The notes under the pieces were generated by a model. It was not told the DNA's origin. It worked only from the letters and a program-made list of their open reading frames with translations, and did no database searches. Below, in pieces: positions 23,554-32,218 of a stretch of 64,000 nt of DNA. Source of the DNA: Mucilaginibacter psychrotolerans (GTDB taxonomy: Bacteria; Bacteroidota; Bacteroidia; Sphingobacteriales; Sphingobacteriaceae). The stretch covers positions 124,001 through 188,000 of the forward strand of contig NZ_SOZE01000004.1 of assembly GCF_004519315.1 (NCBI RefSeq), read 5' to 3'. The translations under genes and the position numbers were made by a program. Numbering within the stretch: the first letter of the stretch is position 1; every line of letters starts with the position of its first letter.

Positions 23554-25314
23554 ATGCTACACCGAAGAATTGGCGTTTTGATAATAGCCTTATGCCTGTT
23601 ACACTTATGCCTTAACGCACAAACCCCAATAACGAACGCCAAAAGCCGAATCCGTTTAAATCAGGTGGGCTTTTACCCGGTATCACCTAAGGTGGCCATT
23701 GTTGTTGCGACAAAAAAGACTGATTTCCTGATTAAGGATCTGAAAGGAAAAACCTGGTTTACAGGTCAGTTAATCCCCAATTCGCAGCCTGCTTTTTCTG
23801 GTGCTTACACCTTTAGTGCCGATTTTTCCGCGTTCGACAAGCCCGGAAGGTATTTTATAGAGGTGGAAGGCCTGGGCAACTCCTATGAGTTTCAAATTAA
23901 GCCTAACGTGCTTCAACCTGTGGCCGATGGCAGTATCAAGGCTTTTTATTATCAGCGCGCGTCGATACAGTTAGATGTGCAATATGCCGGCAAATGGTAC
24001 AGAGCGGCCGGGCATCCCGATGATAAGGTGTTTGTGCATTCCTCGGCAGCATCGGAGAAACGCCCGGCAGGGTTTGTTATTTCTTCACCACGAGGTTGGT
24101 ACGATGCAGGCGATTACAATAAATACATTGTAAATAGCGGCATCACTATGGCTACGTTGCTTTCATTGTACGAAGATTTTCCGGAGTACATGAACACCGT
24201 AAAGCTGAATATCCCAGAAAGCCAAAACCAAATACCCGATGTGCTGGATGAGGTATTATGGAACCTGCGCTGGATGCTCACCATGCAGGACCCTAACGAT
24301 GGTGGCGTTTACCACAAACTCACCAACGCCCGTTTCGATGGGATGATTATGCCCGATAAGGCCGATTCAGCCCGCTATATAGTACAAAAAAGCACCGCCG
24401 CTACGTTGGATTTTGCTGCTGTAATGGCGCAGGCTTCGCGAATACTCAAAAAATTCCCCAAGCAATTGCCGGGACTGGCAGATTCGTGTATCAAAGCATC
24501 GGAGTATGCCTGGACCTGGGCAGAGAAAAACCCGGTGGTGATTTATAACCAGGATGCCATGAACCGGGAATTTAAACCGGCGGTGGTTACGGGCACTTAT
24601 GGAGACAGGAATGTAGGCGATGAGTTTTTTTGGGCGGCTTCCGAATTATACCTTGCTACAGGTAAGGACGATTACTTTAACAAGATAACATTGAGCAAAG
24701 GTGAATTAGCAAGAGTGCCTTCCTGGGCAAACGTGAAATTGCTGGGTTACTACTCGCTCGCGCAAAACTCCGGAATAGATGCGGCCAATCATCCAGAAAT
24801 AAAGGAGATAAGAACGCGGCTGTTAAATATGGCGGATATTTTTATTGATAGCGCCGCCAACAACGCTTACCAAACAGTAATGACAAAATCGAAAGTGAAC
24901 TTTAACTGGGGTAGCAACAGTAATGCTGCCAACCAGGGCGTGTTGCTGATAAAGGCATACAAGCTATCCGGAGATAGAAAATACCTGGACTATGCCCTCG
25001 CCAACCTCGATTATATCCTTGGCCGTAACGGCACGGGCTACAGCTACGTTACCGGCTTTGGCAGTAAGTCCACTATGCATCCACATCACCGGCCTTCTAT
25101 TGCAGATGGAGTGGTGGATCCTATCCCCGGCTTATTGGCAGGCGGCCCAAATCCGGGGATGCAGGATAAGATACAGCTGCCCTCGCTTTTTCCGGATGAA
25201 GCCTACATAGATGACGACCAGGCCTATGCCTCCAACGAAATTGCCATTAATTGGAATGCACCTCTGGCCTATCTGGCTAATGCCATACAAGCCCTGCAAA
25301 AGAAACTGCATTGA
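23554..25314 (+). CDS. Glycoside hydrolase family 9 endoglucanase with N-terminal Ig-like domain
   Basis: A secreted beta-1,4-glucanase or related beta-glucanase. The signal peptide is at about residues 1-22. An immunoglobulin-like cellulase N-domain spans about 32-118 ('RIRLNQVGFYPVSPKVAIVV') and the GH9 (alpha/alpha)6 domain runs from about 122 to the end. Catalytic-site motifs are 'GWYDAGDYNKY' (D184, D187), 'HPHHRPS' and a C-terminal 'YASNEIAINWNAPL', with the acid Glu near 562. The length (586 aa) is normal for this architecture. There is no carbohydrate-binding or sorting domain. It may act on cellulose or on a self-made glucan, which sequence does not decide. Confidence 0.94.
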   Translation: MLHRRIGVLIIALCLLHLCLNAQTPITNAKSRIRLNQVGFYPVSPKVAIVVATKKTDFLIKDLKGKTWFTGQLIPNSQPAFSGAYTFSADFSAFDKPGRYFIEVEGLGNSYEFQIKPNVLQPVADGSIKAFYYQRASIQLDVQYAGKWYRAAGHPDDKVFVHSSAASEKRPAGFVISSPRGWYDAGDYNKYIVNSGITMATLLSLYEDFPEYMNTVKLNIPESQNQIPDVLDEVLWNLRWMLTMQDPNDGGVYHKLTNARFDGMIMPDKADSARYIVQKSTAATLDFAAVMAQASRILKKFPKQLPGLADSCIKASEYAWTWAEKNPVVIYNQDAMNREFKPAVVTGTYGDRNVGDEFFWAASELYLATGKDDYFNKITLSKGELARVPSWANVKLLGYYSLAQNSGIDAANHPEIKEIRTRLLNMADIFIDSAANNAYQTVMTKSKVNFNWGSNSNAANQGVLLIKAYKLSGDRKYLDYALANLDYILGRNGTGYSYVTGFGSKSTMHPHHRPSIADGVVDPIPGLLAGGPNPGMQDKIQLPSLFPDEAYIDDDQAYASNEIAINWNAPLAYLANAIQALQKKLH

Positions 25315-25353
25315 AGACAAGGTATAATTCCGCCCCTCGCTGATGGTAGTCGA

Positions 25354-26469
25354 TTAAACCGATGTAAGCGCAATGATGACCAGAAATATAAAGAAACAGC
25401 AGATAGAGGTAAGGAAATACATGATTGATACGCCTATCATTTTGCTAACCGTGCGCCAGCGGCTCCGTTGGTAAACCACTCTTAATGAGCGATAAATATA
25501 CCAGGCAAAAACGCCTAAAGTTACCAGTTGTAGCCAGTCGCCAACAGCTTTTTCGATGCTGTTGGGCATTACCGCCTGGATGAGGAGCGTTAGGGTAAGG
25601 AACAGAAATAGAAAGCAATGCAGATGTATAGAATAGATAATATGTTCAACGTACAGCTTATGGTTTCTCCGGAATGCTACTTTCAAGATCAGGGCAAACA
25701 GCGGTAATATCACGAACATCACTTTGGGCAGGTTGTGTTTTATGCTTTCTATCAATATTTCCTGCGCATTTTTGCCATGGTTTTTCCAATCGAAGCTTTT
25801 CTTTTTCAAGTAGCTGGTAAAAAAACCGTCGCGTTCTGCGGAGGCTAACTTACTTTGGTTAGCAAGATATTCATCGTAGTTTTTGGCATCTTTATCGCCC
25901 AGGTAAGTGGTAAAATTGCCCTCGTCACCACTGTCTTCGTCTTTATTTAACTCAGGTTTACCCGTTTTATGCTTCGCGGTATCAGCTTTTTGCGATGAAG
26001 CGGGTAGGTAGGGAGCTACTACAGCTTTTGCCCGCTTTTTTTCTTCAGGGCTTAGGCTGCTGTCGTTATCGATATCGGTAAGCAGGCTGGTTTTGATGGT
26101 GTCTTTTAGTTGATGCACCCCGTTTTCTTTTCCCTCTGTTATGTAAACGCCGTTTGTGCCGTTTAACTGAAAGAACAGCACGAAGAATACTAAACTGATA
26201 AAAATATACATCTTAACAGGGTGCAGGTACTGCATCCTGCGACCTGCCAGGTAATCAACCGTAAGCTTGCCGGGTTTGGCAAACAAGGGTTTCAGGGTAT
26301 GGAAAAACTGGTAATCGAAGTGGAAGTAATCGCTTATGGCATGGTTAAGCATGTGGCCGAAGCTTTCTTTCATCTCCAGGTTTTCCTGCCCGCAAACGTG
26401 GCAAAAGTGGCCCTGTAATTCAGTACCGCAGTTGAGGCAATCCGTTTCGTGGCGGTAGTGCTTTTTCAT
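25354..26469 (-). CDS. DUF3667 zinc-ribbon membrane protein
   Basis: A 371-residue inner-membrane protein. The N-terminus has a zinc ribbon ('CLNCGTELQGHFCHVCGQEN', four cysteines at about 11-28). It is followed by 'YFHFDYQFFHTLKPLFAKPGKLTVDYLAGRRMQYLHPVKMYIFIS', the hallmark of DUF3667. A long soluble stretch (about 110-235) separates the first membrane helix from three or four helices near the C-terminus. No biochemical role is established for the family. It converges with the GH9 gene (39 bases) and has its own promoter on the right. Confidence 0.9.
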   Translation of the reverse strand: MKKHYRHETDCLNCGTELQGHFCHVCGQENLEMKESFGHMLNHAISDYFHFDYQFFHTLKPLFAKPGKLTVDYLAGRRMQYLHPVKMYIFISLVFFVLFFQLNGTNGVYITEGKENGVHQLKDTIKTSLLTDIDNDSSLSPEEKKRAKAVVAPYLPASSQKADTAKHKTGKPELNKDEDSGDEGNFTTYLGDKDAKNYDEYLANQSKLASAERDGFFTSYLKKKSFDWKNHGKNAQEILIESIKHNLPKVMFVILPLFALILKVAFRRNHKLYVEHIIYSIHLHCFLFLFLTLTLLIQAVMPNSIEKAVGDWLQLVTLGVFAWYIYRSLRVVYQRSRWRTVSKMIGVSIMYFLTSICCFFIFLVIIALTSV

Positions 26470-26553
26470 AGCTTATTGTTAAGGTAGGGTTTAAGCTAAC
26501 CAATCTGATTTTCTTGGTTCTTGTATCTTGGTTTATTGACTCTTTCCGCCGGA

Positions 26554-27819
26554 TTACGCGTGTTCTATAGCGTGTTTTAAAGCGGCGTTATGCTTATACC
26601 TGAAAACAAACGGGAAGATGATGGCGATTACCAATGCATAACCAGCGAAAGACAGCCAGATATTGTGCCAGTCTTTTTCGCCGTTTGGTAAGATAAAATA
26701 CCTATCTATCAACCACCCGCTTATGTTACTGCCGAAGAAGGCACCAAATCCGTTTACCATCATCATAAACAAACCTTGTGCGCTACCGCGTATTTCGGGT
26801 GCCGCTTGCGTTTCAACAAACAACGAACCGGAAATATTAAAGAAATCGAAAGCCATACCATAAACGATGCAAGAGAGCACAATCATCCATAAACCGCCGG
26901 CAGGGTCGCCAAAAGCGAACAAGCCGAAACGCAGCACCCAAGCTATCATGCTGAACAGCATCACATACTTGATACCAAATTTGCGCAGGAAGAAAGGTAT
27001 TGCCAGAATGAACAATGTTTCTGATATCTGGCTGATGGACATGATAAACGCAGGGCGTCTTACTGCATATAAATGTTGGTATGCTACAACCTTCTTAAAG
27101 TCATGTAAATACGTGTCGCCGTAAGCATTAGTTAATTGCAATGCCGCGCCCAACAAAAGCGAAAAAGCAAAGAATATGGCAAACCTAGGCGACCTGAACA
27201 GCGAAAAAGCATTTAAACCAAACGTTTGCGCAAAGGTTTTAGTGGTTGCAGATGCTTTGCTTAAAAGTGGGGGGCACTTAGGTAATGTAAACGAATAGAT
27301 ACCCAAACCTGCGGCTACTGCAGCTGCTATATAAAATTGATTTGCTGACGTTTCATTATCAGTATAACTAACCGTCCACAAGGCTATAATAAAGCCGACT
27401 GTACCCATTGTACGTATTGGTGGATAATCTTTTACAACATCGATATTCTGGCTTTTCAGTGCGGAATAAGCAACGGTAATTGATAGCGATAGCGTAGGCA
27501 TGTAAAAGGCCATGTTGAGTAACATTACCCAAAAAAAAGTGGTAGGGTTTGTAACCATAGGCAGCGCACACAGCGTACACGCGCCTAATAAATGCATAAT
27601 GCCATAAAGTTTTTCGGCATTTATAAACCGGTCTGATAGTATTCCGGTAAGGGTAGGCATAAAGATGGATGCAATACCCATGGTAGAAAAAATTGCTCCG
27701 AATTGTGCTCCCGACCAATTTTTATTTTGGAACCAATAGGCTCCGATAGTAAGCAGCCAGGCCCCCCAAATGAAGAATTGCATAAAATTCATCAGCATTA
27801 AGCGGAACTTAATATTCAT
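26554..27819 (-). CDS. Nucleoside:H+ symporter, NupG/XapB-type MFS permease
   Basis: A 421-residue major-facilitator permease with 12 predicted helices. The opening 'FRLMLMNFMQFFIWGAWLLTIGAYWF', 'GIASIFMPTLTGILSDR' and 'RTMGTVGFIIALW' are characteristic of the nucleoside-H+ symporter family. It should import nucleosides across the inner membrane. A downstream spacer of 84 bases contains CTTGGTTCTTG words common in this genome. There is no operon partner. Confidence 0.93.
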   Translation of the reverse strand: MNIKFRLMLMNFMQFFIWGAWLLTIGAYWFQNKNWSGAQFGAIFSTMGIASIFMPTLTGILSDRFINAEKLYGIMHLLGACTLCALPMVTNPTTFFWVMLLNMAFYMPTLSLSITVAYSALKSQNIDVVKDYPPIRTMGTVGFIIALWTVSYTDNETSANQFYIAAAVAAGLGIYSFTLPKCPPLLSKASATTKTFAQTFGLNAFSLFRSPRFAIFFAFSLLLGAALQLTNAYGDTYLHDFKKVVAYQHLYAVRRPAFIMSISQISETLFILAIPFFLRKFGIKYVMLFSMIAWVLRFGLFAFGDPAGGLWMIVLSCIVYGMAFDFFNISGSLFVETQAAPEIRGSAQGLFMMMVNGFGAFFGSNISGWLIDRYFILPNGEKDWHNIWLSFAGYALVIAIIFPFVFRYKHNAALKHAIEHA

Positions 27820-28150
27820 ATAGCACAGTTTAAGATCAGTATGAGTAAAATGTTTAATTCAAAAGCGGAAAGTACTGAAATTATGGGACAGTATAAAACG
27901 GGTAAGCCTATTTTTAGTTGTATAATCAAATAGGAACAGGTGAATAATACCCATGTATTTGCCGTAGTAAGGTTGCTTAATGAGGTTAACGGAATGCGCG
28001 GTGCGAATTGATGCCAAATAAGGAAGCGGCCCGGTAATCTGCAACAGTGTAGCCCATATTAATTTCGGGCTTAATTTCTAAAAGGCCGTAAGTTAGTGGG
28101 TGAACGAATAAATTAGGGAAGATACTTAATTTATCTTCCCCAATTTGGTT
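27820..28150. other. Intergenic spacer with a weak hairpin after the BFN gene
   Basis: This 331-base spacer lies between two minus-strand genes. GGGAAGAT (28116-28123) and ATCTTCCC (28133-28140) form an eight-pair stem just downstream of the BFN stop codon, a possible terminator without a good T-run. The remainder is AT-rich and presumably holds the nucleoside permease promoter. A 61-codon frame at 27859-28044 is not convincing. Confidence 0.5.
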
Positions 28151-28750
28151 TTAAGATGCTTTACGCTTATTCAGCTCGTCGCGTATTTTGGCGGCTTTTT
28201 CGTAGGCCTCCTCGGCGAGAGCCTGCTGCAGGCGGGTTTTTAATTCGTCATCGCTAACGGAATTGAACGACCCTGCCGGTGTGGCCGGTGTTTTTTCTTC
28301 AGATGTTTCGTTGATGTTTTCGAGGTACACGAAATCGTTACCCTCTATCACAATGCCTGCTGTAGATAGAATGAACTCGTAGGTGTAAATAGGGCAATCG
28401 AACCGTACTGATACCGCAATGGCATCGGAGGTGCGCGCATCAATCTCTACCGTTTTCTTGCCATCAAAGCAAACCAGCTTAGCATAAAATATACCATCCA
28501 CCAGGTTGTAGATAATAATTTCCTTTACCGAGATGTTAAATGCCTGCCCCAGGCTCTTGAATAAATCGTGAGTGAGGGGGCGGCTCGGTGTCATTTTTTC
28601 TATTTCTATAGCAATAGCTTGTGCCTCAAAGCTGCCAATTATGATAGGCAACCTGCGGCGGCCATTCATTTCGCCCAAAACCAACGCATACGCGCCGGAT
28701 TGTGTTTGGCTGTAAGAAAGCCCCACGATATCCAGCTCAATTTTTTTCAT
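28151..28750 (-). CDS. Bifunctional-nuclease (BFN/DUF151) domain protein with C-terminal UVR motif
   Basis: 199 residues. The BFN domain occupies about 1-135: 'KKIELDIVGLSYSQTQSGAYALVLGE', 'RRLPIIIGSFEAQAIAIEIE', 'DARTSDAIAVSVRFDCPIYTYE'. A short linker follows, then a UVR-like helical pair at about 168-198 ('LKTRLQQALAEEAYEKAAKIRDELNKRK'), as in UvrB/UvrC interaction motifs. BFN proteins have reported DNase/RNase activity, but the role in Bacteroidota is unclear. The ATG at 28750 gives the family's usual N-terminus. In-frame ATG 28762 and GTG 28765 are alternatives. It follows etfA closely on the same strand. Confidence 0.88.
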   Translation of the reverse strand: MKKIELDIVGLSYSQTQSGAYALVLGEMNGRRRLPIIIGSFEAQAIAIEIEKMTPSRPLTHDLFKSLGQAFNISVKEIIIYNLVDGIFYAKLVCFDGKKTVEIDARTSDAIAVSVRFDCPIYTYEFILSTAGIVIEGNDFVYLENINETSEEKTPATPAGSFNSVSDDELKTRLQQALAEEAYEKAAKIRDELNKRKAS

Positions 28751-28777
28751 ATCATTACCCATCACAACAAAACAGTT

Positions 28778-29755
28778 TTAAGCCGTAGTTTTATATTCCT
28801 TAACTGCGGCAATTAGTTTTGGCAATACCTCAAAGGCATCGCCAACTATGCCGTAATCCGCAACCTTAAAAAACGGGGCCTCGGCATCTTTATTGATAAC
28901 CACGATAACCTTTGAAGAGCTTACGCCCGCCAGGTGCTGTATGGCCCCGGAAATTCCAATGGCAATATACAAATTTGGGCTGACAGCTATGCCTGTTTGG
29001 CCAACATGTTCGCTATGCGGGCGCCAGCCGGCATCTGATACCGGTTTTGAGCAGGCCGTGGCTGCGCCAAGCAACTCTGCCAATTCTTCTACCATACCCC
29101 AGTTTTCGGGGCCTTTCAGTCCACGCCCGCCGGATACCACAATCTCAGCATCGGGCAAGGAAACTTTATCTGTAGACCGCACGATATCTTTTATCATCGC
29201 CTTAAAGTCGGACTCCTTGTTTTCTACGCTAAAATCTTCTACCGATGCATCCGTGCCATTTGGAACTACCTTATATGCATTAGGCGTAAGGGAAATAACC
29301 TTAACAGCAGAGCTTAACTCAACTGTTGCAAATGCCTTGCCAGAGAAGGCTGTTTTCTTCACCGTGAATTTGCCGCCATCCTGTGCCGGTAGTTCTACTA
29401 CGCCATCTGCAAGTCCGGCTTGTAGTTTTACAGCTATGCGTGGTGCCAATCCGCGCCCACTAAAGGAGTTGGATAGCACAACAATATCCGCACCCTGCGC
29501 TTTGGCAGCTTCGGCAATAACCGAGGCGTAGGCCTGGTTCACAAAATCTTTCAGTTTAGCGTTGCTTACATTCAGCACCTTTTCGGCACCGTATTGGCCA
29601 AGGGCAGCTAAATCGCCTGCTGCCACATCGCCAATTGAAATGGCTATTAGACTTGTATTATTTTGGTCGGCAATGTCTTTGGCGTAGCTTACCGCTTCGA
29701 AGGTAGATTTCTTGAACTTCCCGCCTGCATTTTCCGCATATATTAAAACTGACAT
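28778..29755 (-). CDS. etfA: Electron transfer flavoprotein alpha subunit
   Basis: ETF carries electrons from acyl-CoA dehydrogenases to the quinone pool. This 325-residue subunit has the N-terminal 'SVLIYAENAGGKFKKSTFEAVSYA'. Its C-terminal FAD-binding region includes 'VSGGRGLKGPENWG', 'SDAGWRPHSEHVGQTG', 'YIAIGISGAIQHLAGVSSS' and 'VINKDAEAPFF'. The start at 29755 is chosen because upstream codons (to 29848) overlap the etfB gene end and read like a spacer. It is translated just after etfB (34-base gap). Confidence 0.95.
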   Translation of the reverse strand: MSVLIYAENAGGKFKKSTFEAVSYAKDIADQNNTSLIAISIGDVAAGDLAALGQYGAEKVLNVSNAKLKDFVNQAYASVIAEAAKAQGADIVVLSNSFSGRGLAPRIAVKLQAGLADGVVELPAQDGGKFTVKKTAFSGKAFATVELSSAVKVISLTPNAYKVVPNGTDASVEDFSVENKESDFKAMIKDIVRSTDKVSLPDAEIVVSGGRGLKGPENWGMVEELAELLGAATACSKPVSDAGWRPHSEHVGQTGIAVSPNLYIAIGISGAIQHLAGVSSSKVIVVINKDAEAPFFKVADYGIVGDAFEVLPKLIAAVKEYKTTA

Positions 29756-29789
29756 ATATCGTTTTTCTTCTTGAAGTAAAATGAATCGA

Positions 29790-30530
29790 TTAAATAACCC
29801 TCGCTTGTGTGTGCAACAACTCAACAAGTTGGGCGGGGCTGCCGGCATAAACCAGCGTTACCTTGCCGCGAGGGGCAGGCGTTTCATAACCAATGATGTT
29901 TGAAAAAGTTTCAACTGCTATAGGTTCAACCACTGTAAGCGGTTTGGTGCGCGCGCTCATAATACCGCGCATGTTGGGTATTTTAGGTTCTGCAACGCCC
30001 TCGGCTGTGCCGGCCACAAAGGGTAGTGGGATAGTCAGTAATTCTTTGCCGCCTTCTATCTCACGCTCTACAGCAGCTGTCCCGCCATCTAAATCCAGTT
30101 TCTTGATGATAGATACCGATGGTATATCCAGTAACTCGCCCAGCATACCGGCAACTTTTGAGCCGTTATAATCTATCGATTCTTTACCGGTCAGGATCAG
30201 ATCGAAAGGGTTTGCTTTTACATATTGGGCTATCTGATAAGCCACGTACCATGCATCCTTCGGTTTGGCGTTGATGCGCACAGCATCAGTAGCACCTATC
30301 GCTAACGCTTTGCGAATGGTAGCATCAGTTGCGGCATCGCCTACGTTGATAACGGTAATGGTACCTTTGCCGCCATCGGCCAATTCTATGGCGCGGGCCA
30401 GGGCTATCTCGTCCCAGGGGTTTAAAATGAACTGAACGCCGTTAGTATTAAATTGGGTGTTGTTATCTGTAAAGGTTATTTTTGTCGTGGTATCCGGAAC
30501 GTTGCTGATACATACCAGTATTTTCATCAT
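29790..30530 (-). CDS. etfB: Electron transfer flavoprotein beta subunit
   Basis: The 246-residue partner of EtfA. Visible family features are 'MKILVCISNVPDTTTKI', 'FILNPWDEIALARAIEL', 'AIGATDAVRI', 'DLILTGKESIDYNGSKVAGMLGE' and 'PNMRGIMSARTKPL'. A tandem Met start leaves 30530 or 30527 possible. It is the first gene of etfB-etfA-BFN on the minus strand, divergent from the TPR gene. Confidence 0.95.
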   Translation of the reverse strand: MMKILVCISNVPDTTTKITFTDNNTQFNTNGVQFILNPWDEIALARAIELADGGKGTITVINVGDAATDATIRKALAIGATDAVRINAKPKDAWYVAYQIAQYVKANPFDLILTGKESIDYNGSKVAGMLGELLDIPSVSIIKKLDLDGGTAAVEREIEGGKELLTIPLPFVAGTAEGVAEPKIPNMRGIMSARTKPLTVVEPIAVETFSNIIGYETPAPRGKVTLVYAGSPAQLVELLHTQARVI

Positions 30531-30594
30531 AATTGGTTTGTTTTACGGGTATTTGTTGGTGATGCAAATTTAGTTAAAAAAGAGAGAGTAAAAA

Positions 30595-30933
30595 ATGGAG
30601 ATAAGCAGATTAGATAAGCTGTTGGCTTTTATACAGAACGAGCCGAACGACGAGTTTTTGAAATATGCCTTAGCAACAGAGTACCTGCGCCTTAACGATA
30701 CCGAAAAAGCCCTGGGCTATTACGAGGATTTGGTGAACAACCATCCCAACTATACGGGCACTTACTATCACCTGGGTAAATTATACGAGGCCCTTGACCG
30801 GAAAGATGATGCCATACGCATTTACGAAACCGGCATGAAGATAACCAAGGAGAAACGCGATAACCATGCCTATAGCGAATTACAGGGCGTTTATATGGCC
30901 GCCAAAGGTTACGATGACGACGACGATTATTAA
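30595..30933 (+). CDS. Small TPR-repeat protein
   Basis: 112 residues with about two to three tetratricopeptide repeats: 'EFLKYALATEYLRLNDTEKALGYYEDLVNNHPNY', then 'TGTYYHLGKLYEALDRKDDAIRIYETGMKITKE'. An acidic tail (YDDDDDY) closes it. There is no signal peptide, so it is cytoplasmic, and a protein-protein adaptor role is likely. It sits between the divergent etfB and the chromate transporter, which begins 12 bases after its stop and is probably co-transcribed. Confidence 0.85.
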   Translation: MEISRLDKLLAFIQNEPNDEFLKYALATEYLRLNDTEKALGYYEDLVNNHPNYTGTYYHLGKLYEALDRKDDAIRIYETGMKITKEKRDNHAYSELQGVYMAAKGYDDDDDY

Positions 30934-30944
30934 CTAATAGTACT

Positions 30945-32144
30945 TTGAGGCGCAGGGAGCTTTTATTTATCAGGGATGTATTGCTGTACACTTTTACTGC
31001 CTTTGGCGGACCGCAGGCGCACATAGCCGTTTTGTTGCGCGAATTTGTACAGAAACGCGGTTATATTACCGAGGAGGAACTGCTGGAACTGAATGCCCTT
31101 TCGCAGATTATGCCGGGCCCTTCATCTACCCAAACGCTGGTAGGCATAGCCTGGAAAGTAGGAGGGCTGCGCCTGGCTATCATTACTTTTCTGATATGGA
31201 TATTGCCCTCATCGGCTATTATGTGCGCGGCGGCTATCAGCTATAAAATGTTTGCCGATAAGGAGAAATTTACCGCAATACTGCGGTTTGTTCAACCCAT
31301 GGCGGTGGGCATTGTGGGGTACGCCACTTATACCTTTGCTACCAAATTTCTGCGCACCAAAGTTACGGTAATGCTTGCGGCGGCTTCGTTGGTTGCCACG
31401 CTGATATTGCAGACCCCCTACGCTTTCCCTTTATTGATTTTGATGGGCGGTATCATTTCATCAGCATTGGAAACGCAGCCACAGGAGAATGAGTTAAGGG
31501 TAAAGTTGTTCAGCAACGTAAACCCTAATAAGGTGGCTTATTTTATCGGGATACTGCTGTTTTTTGCCGCTTTGGGTGCTGTGGTGAGCCGTAATTCGGC
31601 CTTCAGTTTACCCATACGTTTGTTCGAGAATTTCTATCGAAACGGTATCCTGATATTTGGCGGCGGGCAGGTGCTGGTGCCGCTGATGTATACCGAATTT
31701 GTGGAGTTGAAACACTATCTCACCAATTCGGAATTTTTGAGCGGATACGCCTTGCAGCAGGCATTGCCCGGGCCAACATTTTCGTTTACCTCATTTGTTG
31801 GTGGCATTGCTATGGGCGATAAGGGTTACGGCATTGCAGGGCAGATAGTGGGCAGCGCGGTAGCGGTTATTGGCATTAACCTGCCGGGACTGATCCTAAT
31901 CCTTTTCATCGTACCGTTTTGGAACGACCTGAAAAAGATAACCCGCATTAAAAACTCTTTAAGCGGCATCAACGCCGTAGCAGTAGGCTTTATGGCCACC
32001 GCGTTTATTATGCTGGTGATGCCCTTCCATCTTAATTTATTGGCTTATGGTTTAATGGCAGCTACGTTCCTGCTGTTGCAGTTTACGAAGATAAAGGCAC
32101 CTGTGATAATTTTGATAGGCGTAGCGCTTGGCCTGATAATGTAA
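30945..32144 (+). CDS. chrA: Chromate transporter (ChrA, two CHR domains)
   Basis: A 399-residue inner-membrane transporter of the CHR family, which exports chromate or exchanges it with sulfate in studied members. Two homologous halves are visible. The first has 'FGGPQAHIAVLLREFVQKRGYITEEELLELNALSQIMPGPSSTQ'. The second, from about residue 225, has 'FGGGQVLVPLMYTEFVELKHYLTNSEFLSGYALQQALPGPTFSF'. The start appears to be a TTG at 30945, as no in-frame ATG lies at a sensible place. Real substrate specificity is not proven by sequence. Confidence 0.9.
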   Translation: MRRRELLFIRDVLLYTFTAFGGPQAHIAVLLREFVQKRGYITEEELLELNALSQIMPGPSSTQTLVGIAWKVGGLRLAIITFLIWILPSSAIMCAAAISYKMFADKEKFTAILRFVQPMAVGIVGYATYTFATKFLRTKVTVMLAAASLVATLILQTPYAFPLLILMGGIISSALETQPQENELRVKLFSNVNPNKVAYFIGILLFFAALGAVVSRNSAFSLPIRLFENFYRNGILIFGGGQVLVPLMYTEFVELKHYLTNSEFLSGYALQQALPGPTFSFTSFVGGIAMGDKGYGIAGQIVGSAVAVIGINLPGLILILFIVPFWNDLKKITRIKNSLSGINAVAVGFMATAFIMLVMPFHLNLLAYGLMAATFLLLQFTKIKAPVIILIGVALGLIM

Positions 32145-32146
32145 AA

Positions 32147-32179
32147 AAGGCCCTCATGATATTGCATCCTGAGGGCTTT
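32147..32179 (+). terminator. Terminator hairpin after chrA
   Basis: AAGGCCCTCA (32147-32156) pairs with TGAGGGCTTT (32170-32179), ten pairs with one wobble, starting right after the chrA stop. It could serve both chrA and the converging dnaB. Confidence 0.7.
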
Positions 32180-32218
32180 CTTGATTCTTGTATCTTATCT
32201 CTTGTTTCAGATTTTGGC

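Noticed and set aside
27859..28044. 61-codon minus-strand frame between the nucleoside permease and BFN genes
   Set aside because: It has no features and lies in AT-rich promoter-like DNA.
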